A program made the position numbers and the translations under genes. Positions 33,803 to 41,683 of a stretch of DNA of 64,000 nt are shown in pieces. The first letter of the stretch is position 1. Each line of letters opens with the position of its first letter. Under the pieces are notes generated by a model. The model did not search any database and had not been told where the DNA came from. It worked only from the letters and a program-made list of their open reading frames with translations. The stretch spans positions 124,001 to 188,000 of the forward strand of contig NZ_LNCI01000003.1 in assembly GCF_001509585.1 (NCBI RefSeq). Reading direction: 5' to 3'. The DNA comes from Tropicimonas marinistellae (GTDB lineage: Bacteria > Pseudomonadota > Alphaproteobacteria > Rhodobacterales > Rhodobacteraceae).

Positions 33803-33832
33803 TCAGAAAAAGAAATGGGCCCCGAGGGGCCC
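33803..33832 (-). terminator. Rho-independent terminator of the liv operon
   Basis: GGGCCC-CGAG-GGGCCC (33817-33832) is followed on the minus strand by ATTTCTTTTTCTG. It lies about 52 bases after the LivF stop at 33885. Confidence 0.85.
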
Positions 33833-33884
33833 GACAGTGGAGACGGCGGGCGGTTCTGATGCCGCCCAGCCGGAGACGTTCTTG

Positions 33885-34640
33885 CTAGATTGCCAGATAC
33901 TCGGCACGGAGTTCGGCGTTTTCCAAGACTTCGGCTGCTGACCCGTCGAAGACGATGGAGCCAGTGTCGAGGATTACCGAGCGGTCGGCCAGTTCCAAGG
34001 CACGCACAGCGTTCTGCTCTACGATGACGGTCGTGATGCCCTGTTCCTTGATGTGGATAAGAGTCTTTTCGATCTCGTCCACGATCACCGGGGCGAGGCC
34101 CTCGTAGGGTTCGTCAAGCAGCAGCACCTTGATGTCCCGGGCAAGTGCGCGGGCGATGGAGAGCATCTGCTGCTCTCCGCCCGACAGCGTCACACCCTCC
34201 TGCTTCGCCCTTTCCCCAAGTCGGGGGAAGAGGTCATAGAGGCGGTCGATGGTCCAGCCGACGGGTTCGGAGATTTGCGCAAGTTGCAGATTCTCCTCGA
34301 CCGTCAACCCGGGAATGATCGAACGGTCTTCCGGCACAAGCCCGATTCCGGCCTTTGCGGCCTGGTGGCTCTTCATCGTGTGCAGGTGCTGGTGATCGAG
34401 CCAGATCTCGCCATGGGTGACTTGCGGATCGTCCATGCGGGCGATGCCGCGGAGCGTTGTGGTCTTGCCGGCGCCATTGCGGCCCAACAGCGCCAGGATT
34501 TCACCTTCGTGGACGTTGAAGGAGATGCCCTGAATAATGTAGCTCTCGCCGTAGTAGGCGTGCATGTCGTAGACGGAGAGGAACGCGGGCGCGGTTGCCG
34601 CGAGGTTGGCGTTCTTGGAAAAGTCCGGTTTGACGTTCAT
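33885..34640 (-). CDS. livF: LivF-type branched-chain amino acid ABC transporter ATPase
   Basis: A 251-residue ATPase with Walker A GRNGAGKT (about 53-60), LivF-typical GLVPEDRSIIPGLTVEENL, signature LSGGEQQM, Walker B VLLLDEPYEGLAP and the VIVEQNA H-loop region (His replaced by Gln, normal for LivF). It is the distal gene of the operon livKHMGF-like order (binding protein 37923, LivH, LivM, LivG, LivF). The substrate class is amino acids, amides or urea. The symbol reflects family; substrate is unproven. Confidence 0.92.
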   Translation of the reverse strand: MNVKPDFSKNANLAATAPAFLSVYDMHAYYGESYIIQGISFNVHEGEILALLGRNGAGKTTTLRGIARMDDPQVTHGEIWLDHQHLHTMKSHQAAKAGIGLVPEDRSIIPGLTVEENLQLAQISEPVGWTIDRLYDLFPRLGERAKQEGVTLSGGEQQMLSIARALARDIKVLLLDEPYEGLAPVIVDEIEKTLIHIKEQGITTVIVEQNAVRALELADRSVILDTGSIVFDGSAAEVLENAELRAEYLAI

Positions 34641-34690
34641 TTACGGGCTCCCTTGAAAGGACCGGGCAAGGTGGTGGCCGGCGTGCCGGT

Positions 34691-34738
34691 GGCGCCTGCG
34701 GGAGCCTCCGGCGGGGATATTTTCAGACAGAAGAAACG
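34691..34738 (+). repeat. Intergenic repeat with hairpin (copy 2)
   Basis: A GC-rich inverted-repeat-like block (GCCTGCGGGAGCCTCCGGC) is followed by GGGGATATTTTCAGACAGAAGAA. The second part matches the element at 25829-25851 (GGGATATTT...ACAGAAGAA) on the same strand. It fills most of the 109-base gap between livG and livF. Confidence 0.6.
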
Positions 34739-34749
34739 GGTGCCGGGCA

Positions 34750-35505
34750 TCAGGCGGCCTCGCCGAGATAGGCTTCGCGGACCTTCGGGTTGCCGCGGAT
34801 GTTATGGGGTTCGTCCTCCACCAGCGGGCTGCCCTGGGCCAGCACCGTTATCCGGTCGGCGAGGCTGAAGACGACGTGCATGTCGTGCTCGATGATGCAG
34901 ATCGTGATGTCGCGGCTATCCTTGATCTCTTTCAGCAGGTCGATCGTGTTGTTGGTGTCGGCCCGTGCCATGCCGGCGGTGGGCTCGTCCAGCAGCAGCA
35001 GGCGCGGCTCCTGTAGAAGGCACATGGCCATTTCCAGCCGCCGCTTGTCGCCGCGGGAGAGGGCGGCCGCGTGCATGTGAATCTTGTCCTGCATGTTCAC
35101 GTCGACCAGCATCTGTTCGGCCTTGATGCAGATATCCTTCTCGTTGGACACGCTTTCGAACGCATGCATCCGGAAGGACCCGTCGCGCCGGGCGAAGGCA
35201 GGTATGACCATGTTCTCGAACACGGTCAGGTCTCCGAAGATCTCGGGGGTCTGAAAGACCCTTGAGATGCCCATCTGGTTGATCTCGAAGGGGGTGCGGC
35301 CCAGCACCGACTTGCCGTCGAAGCTGACGGAGCCGGTGTCTGGGATGAGCTTGCCCACGAGGCAGTTGAGAAGGGTGGATTTACCGGCACCGTTGGGGCC
35401 GATGATGGCGTGAACGGTGTTTTCGGCCACCGAGAGGTTCACGTCGCCCAGGGCCTGCAGGCCGCCGAAGCGCTTGTTCACCCCTTTGACTTCAAGAATT
35501 CCCAT
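34750..35505 (-). CDS. livG: LivG-type ABC transporter ATPase with atypical signature
   Basis: A 251-residue ATPase with Walker A GPNGAGKS (about 36-43), Q-loop region SRVFQTPEIFGDLTV, Walker B RLLLLDEPTAGM and H-loop IIEHDMHVV. The ABC signature reads LSRGDKRRLEMA rather than the usual LSYGQQRRLE: the second position is Arg and Gln is Asp-Lys. The gene lies 12 bases after LivM. Whether the altered signature affects ATP hydrolysis is unknown; the LivF partner has a canonical one. Confidence 0.9.
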   Translation of the reverse strand: MGILEVKGVNKRFGGLQALGDVNLSVAENTVHAIIGPNGAGKSTLLNCLVGKLIPDTGSVSFDGKSVLGRTPFEINQMGISRVFQTPEIFGDLTVFENMVIPAFARRDGSFRMHAFESVSNEKDICIKAEQMLVDVNMQDKIHMHAAALSRGDKRRLEMAMCLLQEPRLLLLDEPTAGMARADTNNTIDLLKEIKDSRDITICIIEHDMHVVFSLADRITVLAQGSPLVEDEPHNIRGNPKVREAYLGEAA

Positions 35506-35517
35506 TGTCAGGTCTCC

Positions 35518-36741
35518 CTATTCGGCCACATGGGGCGTTTCCTTGGGGTGATGCTCGGGGTCTGGCCCTGCATCCTCGTCCTTGCGCCCGCGGCGCAGCA
35601 GCCGCGACAGTCGCTGACCGCCTTCTACGAGCCCGCCGGGCAGGAAGGTCACCACGAGCATGAACAGGATGCCGAGCGTCAGGTGCCAGCCCTTGCCGAC
35701 AAACGGGTGAACGAGAAAGACGAGCGTGTCCTCCATCCCGTCTGGCAGGAACGCGAACCACTGGTGCAGGACGTTGTCGTTGATTTTCGAGAAGATGTTC
35801 TCGAAGTACTTGATGAAGCCGGCACCGAGAACCGGACCGATCAGGGTGCCGGCACCGCCGAGGATTGTCATGAGAACCACTTCGCCGGAGGCCGTCCATT
35901 GCATGCGTTCGGCGCCCGCGAGCGGGTCCATCGATGCCATGAGCCCGCCTGCGAGGCCTGCATACATGCCGGAAATGATGAAGGCCGCAAGCGTGTAGGG
36001 CTTGGGATTCAGTCCGGTGTAGTTCAACCGTTGCTGGTTCGATTTCACCGCGCGCAGCATGAGGCCGAAGGGGGAACGGAAGATGCGCAACGAAATGTAG
36101 AAGGCGAAGATCATGATGATCGCGCAGAGATAGTATCCGGCGTTGAAGTCGAAAGACCAGGCGCCGACATCGAGCGTATGGGTCGCCCGCATTTCGATGC
36201 CAAAGAAATTGGTCACCGGGATGCCGCCTTGATCGGTCGCCGACTGGCCGAGCACGCGCGGATCGTCCAGCGTGAGTTGCAGGCCGGTCTCGCCATTGGT
36301 GATCGGGGTAAGTACCGAATAGGCGAGGTTGAAGGACATTTGTGCGAAGGCGAGCGTCAGGATCGAGAAGTAAATCCCTGAGCGTCGAAGTGACACAAAG
36401 CCGATCAGGACCGAGAAGAGGCCCGCGATGACCATCGCCAGCAGGATTGCCGGGACGACGTTCATCGACAGCAGCTTGAACATCCAAACCGCCGAATAAG
36501 AGCCGACACCGAGGAAGGCGGCGTGGCCGAAGGAGAGGTACCCGGTCAGCCCGAAGAGAATGTTGAAGCCGATGGCGAAGATGCCGAAGATCACGAAGCG
36601 CTGCATCAGGTCCGGGTAGCCGGCGTTGAATTGCGCCATCGCGGAGCCGCTCGGGAAGGGGTTGAGCAGGAACGGGGCGAACATCGCCAGTGCAATCACA
36701 ACCAGCAGGAGCGTCGTGTCTTTCTTGTCGAGACCGAGCAT
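35518..36741 (-). CDS. livM: LivM-type ABC transporter permease
   Basis: A 407-residue permease with about 9-10 hydrophobic segments. It has the conserved [21 protein letters not shown] motif near residues 58-78 and the EAA-like region around [21 protein letters not shown]. The C-terminal extension (about 45 residues, [20 protein letters not shown]) is hydrophilic. It follows LivH by 3 bases, so the pair is co-translated and forms the heterodimeric channel. Confidence 0.93.
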   Translation of the reverse strand: MLGLDKKDTTLLLVVIALAMFAPFLLNPFPSGSAMAQFNAGYPDLMQRFVIFGIFAIGFNILFGLTGYLSFGHAAFLGVGSYSAVWMFKLLSMNVVPAILLAMVIAGLFSVLIGFVSLRRSGIYFSILTLAFAQMSFNLAYSVLTPITNGETGLQLTLDDPRVLGQSATDQGGIPVTNFFGIEMRATHTLDVGAWSFDFNAGYYLCAIIMIFAFYISLRIFRSPFGLMLRAVKSNQQRLNYTGLNPKPYTLAAFIISGMYAGLAGGLMASMDPLAGAERMQWTASGEVVLMTILGGAGTLIGPVLGAGFIKYFENIFSKINDNVLHQWFAFLPDGMEDTLVFLVHPFVGKGWHLTLGILFMLVVTFLPGGLVEGGQRLSRLLRRGRKDEDAGPDPEHHPKETPHVAE

Positions 36742-36744
36742 GGT

Positions 36745-37776
36745 TTAGTCCTCCATCACGCCCTTGCGGCCCATGAGCCCGCGGGGACGCGTGAGCAGAA
36801 TGATGATAGCGACCAGGTAGATGATGATCTGGTCGATGCCGGGAAGGATGCTTTTCACCCAGGTCATGGAGGCGAAGCTCTCAAGGATGCCGAGCAGGAA
36901 GCCAGCGAGTACCGCGCCGGGCAGGCTGCCCATGCCGCCAACGACCACCACGACGAAGGACAAGACAAGGAAGTCCATTCCCATGTGATAGTTGGGCGAG
37001 TTGATCGGGGCATACATCACGCCGGCAAGACCGGCGACAGCAGCCGCAAGGCCGAACATCATCGTGAAGCGCTTGTCGATGTCGATCCCGAGCAAGCCAA
37101 CGGTTTCACGGTCGGCCATGCCCGCCCGAACGACCATCCCAAAGGTGGTGAACTGCAGGAAGGCAAAGACCCCGCCGATAATGATCATGGCGAAGAGGAA
37201 ATAGACCATCCGCCAGTACGGGTAGATGATGACATTGGGATCGAAGCCCAGGAGGACGCCGAAATCGAAGCTGCCCTTGAAGACATCGGGTGCGGGCGTA
37301 GGGATCGGGTTGGCGCCAAAGAAATACTTGATGATCTCCTGAAGCACGATCGCGAGTCCGAATGTCACGAGGATCTGGTCTGCGTGGGGGCGCTTGTAGA
37401 AGTGCTTGATCAGCCCGCGTTCCATGGCGAAGCCGATGGAGATCATGATCGGGATGGCAAAGAGGATCGAGAGCGGTACCGCCCAGTCGATGATCGCCGC
37501 GCCCGTTTCTGGGCCGAACCAAGCCTCCACATAGGGCGTCTTGACCTTCATTGGGTTGCCGAGGAAGTCCGTTTTCGTCTCGTCAATCGTCTCGAAGGAA
37601 AGCGTCAGCAGGCGGCTGAGCGTGACCGAGCAGAACGCGCCGAGCATGAAGAGGGCGCCATGGGCGAAGTTCACGACACCAAGCGTGCCGAAGATAAGGG
37701 TCAGGCCGAGGGCGATCAGCGCATAGGCAGACCCCTTGTCGAGACCGTTTAGGATTTGGAGAAGAATGGCGTCCAT
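36745..37776 (-). CDS. livH: LivH-type ABC transporter permease
   Basis: A 343-residue permease starting MDAILLQILNGLDKGSAYALIALGLTLIFG, the typical LivH opening, followed by GVVNFAHGALFMLGAF. A periplasmic loop of about 50 residues (SFETIDETKTDF...) separates the first helices and is longer than in E. coli LivH. It is the first permease gene of the operon, separated from the binding-protein gene by a 146-base structured spacer. Confidence 0.93.
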   Translation of the reverse strand: MDAILLQILNGLDKGSAYALIALGLTLIFGTLGVVNFAHGALFMLGAFCSVTLSRLLTLSFETIDETKTDFLGNPMKVKTPYVEAWFGPETGAAIIDWAVPLSILFAIPIMISIGFAMERGLIKHFYKRPHADQILVTFGLAIVLQEIIKYFFGANPIPTPAPDVFKGSFDFGVLLGFDPNVIIYPYWRMVYFLFAMIIIGGVFAFLQFTTFGMVVRAGMADRETVGLLGIDIDKRFTMMFGLAAAVAGLAGVMYAPINSPNYHMGMDFLVLSFVVVVVGGMGSLPGAVLAGFLLGILESFASMTWVKSILPGIDQIIIYLVAIIILLTRPRGLMGRKGVMED

Positions 37777-37837
37777 CGTCCCACCCTTGCGGAATGATTG
37801 GAAAGGCGCCCCGCCCGTGGGCGAGGCGGCGAAAGTC

Positions 37838-37905
37838 CCGCCGGGAGCAGGGCTTTATGAAAAGCCCCGCAAGGATCCCTGGATAGGGAGTTTCCCTCCC
37901 GGCGG
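37838..37905 (-). other. Intercistronic stem-loop after the Liv binding-protein gene
   Basis: CCGCCGGGAG (37838-37847) pairs perfectly with CTCCCGGCGG (37896-37905). The enclosed sequence holds two smaller hairpins (GGGCTTT/AAAGCCC-like and CCCTATCCAGGG). The structure starts about 18 bases after the binding-protein stop (37923). Such structures commonly stabilise the upstream transcript or cause partial termination so that binding protein outnumbers permease. Confidence 0.65.
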
Positions 37906-37922
37906 TCCTGTACGACGTCAGG

Positions 37923-39266
37923 TCAGCCGTTGTTGCACTCGCCGAGCGCACCGCCGGCGAACATCGGATGGTCGACCGGGTAGGTGACCTGTGCGGCCGG
38001 GGTGATCTCGACGATTTCGAGCAGGTCGAATTCCGAGGTCGGGTTATCCTTACCCTTCACCACGAGCACGTCCTTGAAGCACTGGTGATCTTCGGCGCGG
38101 TAGAGCGTCGGGCCATTGCCCAGGCCGTCGAACTCGAAGCCTTCGAGGGCTGCGGCGACATCGCAGGGCGCGAAGGAGCCGGCGCGAGTGACGGCGTCCG
38201 CGTAGAGCAGGGTTTGCACGTAGCAGGTGTGCGCAGCCTGGCTCGGCGGGAAGCCGTATTTCGTCCCGAACGATTTCACGAAGGCCTGGGACCCCTCATC
38301 CTGAAGCGACCAGTGCCAGTTCGTCGATCCGAAGATACCCTTCACGTTCTCGCCTGCACCCTTAGCCATCAGGCGGGAGTAGAGGGGCACGACGATTTCG
38401 AAGTTCTTGCCGTTCACCTGCTTTTCGCGCAGCCCGAACTGGACGGCGTTGGTGAGCGAGTTGACCATGTTGCCGCCGTAGTGGTTGAGAACCAGCACGT
38501 CGGCGCCGGAGTTCAGAACCGGTGCGATGTAGGAGGAGAAGTCCGTCGCTGCCAGCGGGGTCAGGACATTGTTGACAGTCTCCCAGCCGAGCGCCTCGGT
38601 GGCGGCGGCAATGGATTCCTGCTGGGTCCAGCCCCAGGTGTAGTCGGCGGTCAGGTGGTAGGCCTTCCGGTCGGAGCCGTAGGCGTTCTTCAGCACGGGA
38701 GCGAGGGCGGCCCCGGACATGTAGCCGTTGAAGAAGTGGCGGAAACCGTTGGCCTTCTTGTCCTTGCCGGTGGTGTCGTTGGAGTGGGTCAGGCCCGCCA
38801 TGAAGATAACGCCGGCTTCCTGGCAGAGGCCCTGAACTGCGATCGCCACGCCGGAGGACGAGCCGCCGGTAATCATGATGGCGCCGTCTTTTTCGATCAT
38901 CGACTTGGCGGAGGCGCGGGCGGCGTCGGATTTGGTCTGGGTGTCACCGGTCACGTACTCGACTTTCTTGCCGAGGATGCCGGTGCCGTCGAGCACCTTC
39001 GAGGAGAAGGTGTTGAGCATCCCACCGTCGCCACCGCCGTTCAGGTGCTCGACCGCGAGTTCGTATGCGCGCAGTTCATCTGCGCCTTCGTCGGCGTAGG
39101 GGCCTGTCTGCGGTACGTTGAAGCCGAGTGTCACGCTGGAGCCGGTCGGCTCGTTCATGAACGCGTTGGCGGAGCTTGCCGTGAAGATCGTCGGCAGCGC
39201 CAGGCCGGCACCAGCGGCAGCACCAGACTTCAGCGCGCCACGGCGCGTCACGTTGAGTTTCGACAT
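37923..39266 (-). CDS. Tat-exported Liv-type ABC substrate-binding protein
   Basis: A 446-residue precursor starting MSKLNVTRRGALKSGAAAG. The twin-arginine motif TRRGALK and long hydrophobic part up to SSANA (about residue 34) predict Tat export. The mature protein is a type I periplasmic-binding fold (VTLGFNVPQTGPYADEG, later ITGGSSSGVAIAVQGLC and LTADYTWGWTQQ). It is related to amide, urea and branched-chain amino-acid binders. GGGAGG precedes the ATG by 5 bases. It is the first gene of the liv operon, divergent from the ScfR-like regulator. Confidence 0.9.
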   Translation of the reverse strand: MSKLNVTRRGALKSGAAAGAGLALPTIFTASSANAFMNEPTGSSVTLGFNVPQTGPYADEGADELRAYELAVEHLNGGGDGGMLNTFSSKVLDGTGILGKKVEYVTGDTQTKSDAARASAKSMIEKDGAIMITGGSSSGVAIAVQGLCQEAGVIFMAGLTHSNDTTGKDKKANGFRHFFNGYMSGAALAPVLKNAYGSDRKAYHLTADYTWGWTQQESIAAATEALGWETVNNVLTPLAATDFSSYIAPVLNSGADVLVLNHYGGNMVNSLTNAVQFGLREKQVNGKNFEIVVPLYSRLMAKGAGENVKGIFGSTNWHWSLQDEGSQAFVKSFGTKYGFPPSQAAHTCYVQTLLYADAVTRAGSFAPCDVAAALEGFEFDGLGNGPTLYRAEDHQCFKDVLVVKGKDNPTSEFDLLEIVEITPAAQVTYPVDHPMFAGGALGECNNG

Positions 39267-39372
39267 GTGTTCCTCCCAATGGAATGTGTCCGGAGCCTTA
39301 CCTCCCGCGCCGGACGCCCTGTTCACAGGCTCCTTCAGTATCGGCGGGTATTGTCAAAGCTGGCAACAACTC

Positions 39373-39385
39373 CTTTTGACAAAAG
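39373..39385. promoter_or_regulatory. AT-rich divergent promoter region with palindrome CTTTTGACAAAAG
   Basis: In the 215 bases between the binding-protein gene and the regulator, an AT-rich block (39368-39410) contains the palindrome CTTTTGACAAAAG. A related ACAAAAGATTTT...GTAAATAAA follows, and GTAAAAGATTT lies at about 39426. It is a good candidate operator for the divergent XRE regulator, whose relatives bind TTTGC/GCAAA-like repeats. This is inferred from position only. Confidence 0.45.
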
Positions 39386-39481
39386 ATTTTTTTTGTAAAT
39401 AAATAGACAGTGGATCGTGGGTGTGTGTAAAAGATTTCTCACTGCGGCGCAGAAAGCCGTTGGGAAGATGGGGAAAAGTTC

Positions 39482-40795
39482 ATGGCGCGCAGTTCGCTGA
39501 CAGGCAGCCGTATCAGGGAGCGGCGCACGATGATGGGCCGGAAACAGGCCGATCTAGCAAGATCGGTCGGTATTTCTCCGTCGTATCTCAATCTGATCGA
39601 GCACAATCGGCGAAGAATCGGCGGCAAACTCATTCAAGATATTGCGCGAGAACTCGGTGTTGAGCCGTCGGCGTTGACCGAAGGGGCGGAGGCGGCACTT
39701 CTAAACGCTCTCAGAGAGGCTGCCGTGGGTCATGCGGGTGCCGGGGAGGAACTGTCCCGGCTCGAAGAGTTTGTCGGACGTTTCCCGGGGTGGGCAAGGC
39801 TCTTGGCCGACACACGCCAGCGCGCGACAGCGCTGGAGCACTCAGTCGAGGTGCTGTCGGATCGAATGACCCACGATCCATTTCTGTCGGCGTCCTTGCA
39901 CGAGGTCATCTCCACCGTGACAGCAATCCGCTCCACGGCCACCATCCTCGCGGAGACCAGGGATATCGATCCTGAATGGCGCGAGCGGTTTCACCGAAAC
40001 ATGGCTGAAGAATCCGCCCGGCTCGCCGAGAGCGCGGAGGCGTTGGTGCGGTACTTGGACGAGGCGAGTTCGACCGAATTCACCGGGTCAACACCGCAGG
40101 AGGAGCTGGATGGCTGGTTGAGGGATGCACAATTCTTCGTGCCGGATCTTGAGGGCGACACGCCTGCCGAACCCGCCGAAATCGTACGCGGAACAGAAGC
40201 GTTGCGAAGTTCGGCGGCTCAGGCATTGGCAGAAGCCTACCTGACCGACTACCGGAGGGATGCGGCGCGAATGCCGCTTGAGGCATTTCTCGACGCTGCG
40301 GTGGCGCAGCGTTTCGACCCGGCCGCCCTCGCGATGCGTTTCGGCGTCGATCTCGCCGCCGTGTTCCGCCGGATTGCCGCGCTGCCGGCCGAGCGGATCG
40401 GGGCGGAGATCGCACTTGTTGCCTGCGACGGGTCAGGTACGCTGACGTTTCGCAAGCCAGTCGAAGGCTTCCCGCTGCCGCGCTACTCGGCGGCCTGTCC
40501 GCTGTGGCCGCTCTACCAGGCTTTGGCGCGACCCATGTCGCCGGTTCGTCAATGGGTGGAATTGGGAGGACGCAACCCGCGCCGCTTTCTGGCCTTTGCG
40601 GTGTGCCAGCCCAGTCAACCGACGGGCTTCGACGGACCACAGGTTCTTGAGGCGACCATGCTCGTATTGCCAAGCGAGCTTGCCGATGACACGCAACCTG
40701 CACAAGTGTTTGAAATCGGAACTTCTTGCCGAATTTGTTCGCGCTCCGACTGCGCGGCCAGGCGCGAACCGTCGATCATGGCACAGGTGTTTTGA
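39482..40795 (+). CDS. XRE/ScfR-like (short-chain fatty acyl) transcriptional regulator
   Basis: A 437-residue regulator with an N-terminal XRE helix-turn-helix (about 8-62, RKQADLARSVGISPSYLNLIEHNRR). A middle domain follows (about 95-250). The C-terminal ScfR-type region (DUF2083-like) ends with a cysteine cluster, GTSCRICSRSDCAARREPS (about 412-430). Relatives respond to short-chain acyl-CoA levels, for example RamB- or MccR-like regulators of acetate or propionate metabolism. The IrrE/ImmA-like metalloprotease motif often present in the middle part is not evident here. It is divergent from the liv operon and upstream of a response regulator and kinase. Confidence 0.82.
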   Translation: MARSSLTGSRIRERRTMMGRKQADLARSVGISPSYLNLIEHNRRRIGGKLIQDIARELGVEPSALTEGAEAALLNALREAAVGHAGAGEELSRLEEFVGRFPGWARLLADTRQRATALEHSVEVLSDRMTHDPFLSASLHEVISTVTAIRSTATILAETRDIDPEWRERFHRNMAEESARLAESAEALVRYLDEASSTEFTGSTPQEELDGWLRDAQFFVPDLEGDTPAEPAEIVRGTEALRSSAAQALAEAYLTDYRRDAARMPLEAFLDAAVAQRFDPAALAMRFGVDLAAVFRRIAALPAERIGAEIALVACDGSGTLTFRKPVEGFPLPRYSAACPLWPLYQALARPMSPVRQWVELGGRNPRRFLAFAVCQPSQPTGFDGPQVLEATMLVLPSELADDTQPAQVFEIGTSCRICSRSDCAARREPSIMAQVF

Positions 40796-40872
40796 CTTGG
40801 CCGCCGTAAGCGGCAATAGTGAACGCGAAGCGGGCGCGCGCAACGAAGACCCGCTTGCGGGGGGGAGACCGT

Positions 40873-41256
40873 ATGTCGAAACGCGTGCTGCTCGTCGAAG
40901 ATGAGCCAAACATCATTGAGGCAATCCGGTTCATTCTGTCGAGAGACGGATGGGCGGTGGACACCCATGTCGATGGTGCCTCAGCTGTCGACAAGGTACT
41001 GGCAGGTCCGCCGGACGTTCTGGTGCTCGACGTGATGTTGCCGGGCAAGTCAGGCTTCGACATTCTGAAGGAGCTACGGGCGGAACCGGCCACGGTCGAC
41101 CTGCCGGTATTGATGCTTACTGCCAAGGGGCAAGGGCGCGACCGCGAGTTAGCGGAGCGATACGGCGTGACCTGCTTCATGACGAAGCCATTCGCAAATG
41201 CCGAGGTCCTCGATACCGTCAATGCGCTCAAGGCCGGCGCACTCGGACAGGTGTGA
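40873..41256 (+). CDS. Single-domain response regulator
   Basis: A 127-residue CheY-like receiver domain with no output domain. The phospho-acceptor Asp is in DVLVLDVMLPG (about residue 52), the acidic pocket in LVEDEPN, the switch Thr in MLTAKG and the Lys in MTKPF. GGGGGAG lies 5 bases before ATG 40873. Two genes downstream is an SSS/histidine-kinase fusion, the probable phosphodonor. The lack of an output domain implies action by protein contact or in a phosphorelay. Confidence 0.92.
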   Translation: MSKRVLLVEDEPNIIEAIRFILSRDGWAVDTHVDGASAVDKVLAGPPDVLVLDVMLPGKSGFDILKELRAEPATVDLPVLMLTAKGQGRDRELAERYGVTCFMTKPFANAEVLDTVNALKAGALGQV

Positions 41257-41266
41257 GGGTAGGGGG

Positions 41267-41680
41267 GTGAGCGACGATCCGGGGCCGCGGTTGCCGGACC
41301 GGGACGCGGGCGACCGATCAACAGGTCCGGTCGCATCGGTTCCGCCGCCCGAACGCTGGCACGATTGGGCGGACTTGCCGTTTCAGGGGGGGGCGGAGCG
41401 CAGTCACCAGCCGGTCTTTCTCGAGCGCGACATCTACCGCCGCCGGCGCGTGATGGACGCGGCGCGCCTGTTGCCACTGCTCGGCGCGATCCTCATGCTC
41501 CTTCCGATGATCTGGGCGCCCGGCGAGGGAACGTCTTCCGGCGTCGTCTATCTGTTCCTTGTATGGGCCGGCCTCATCGTCGTGGCAGCCTACCTGGAAC
41601 GTCGGCTCTCCGAACCGCTTAGGGAGGTCGACCGGGCTGAACGCAGCGCGGACGAGACCGGCGAGCAAGAGGAGCGCTGA
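41267..41680 (+). CDS. Small two-helix membrane protein between regulator and kinase
   Basis: A 137-residue protein of no recognised family. A Pro/Asp-rich cytoplasmic N-terminus (about 1-65, including FLERDIYRRRRVMDAARL) precedes two transmembrane helices (LLPLLGAILMLLPMIW and VVYLFLVWAGLIVVAAYL). An acidic tail follows. It starts at GTG 41267 after GAGGGTAGGGG and ends 3 bases before the kinase ATG, so it is tightly co-translated. Small membrane proteins in this position often accompany SSS symporters as accessory subunits. Function unproven. Confidence 0.7.
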   Translation: MSDDPGPRLPDRDAGDRSTGPVASVPPPERWHDWADLPFQGGAERSHQPVFLERDIYRRRRVMDAARLLPLLGAILMLLPMIWAPGEGTSSGVVYLFLVWAGLIVVAAYLERRLSEPLREVDRAERSADETGEQEER

Positions 41681-41683
41681 CCC

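Noticed and set aside
35410-36381. 323-residue plus-strand frame over livM
   Set aside because: It mirrors the complement of livM and shows only Glu/His-rich antisense composition.
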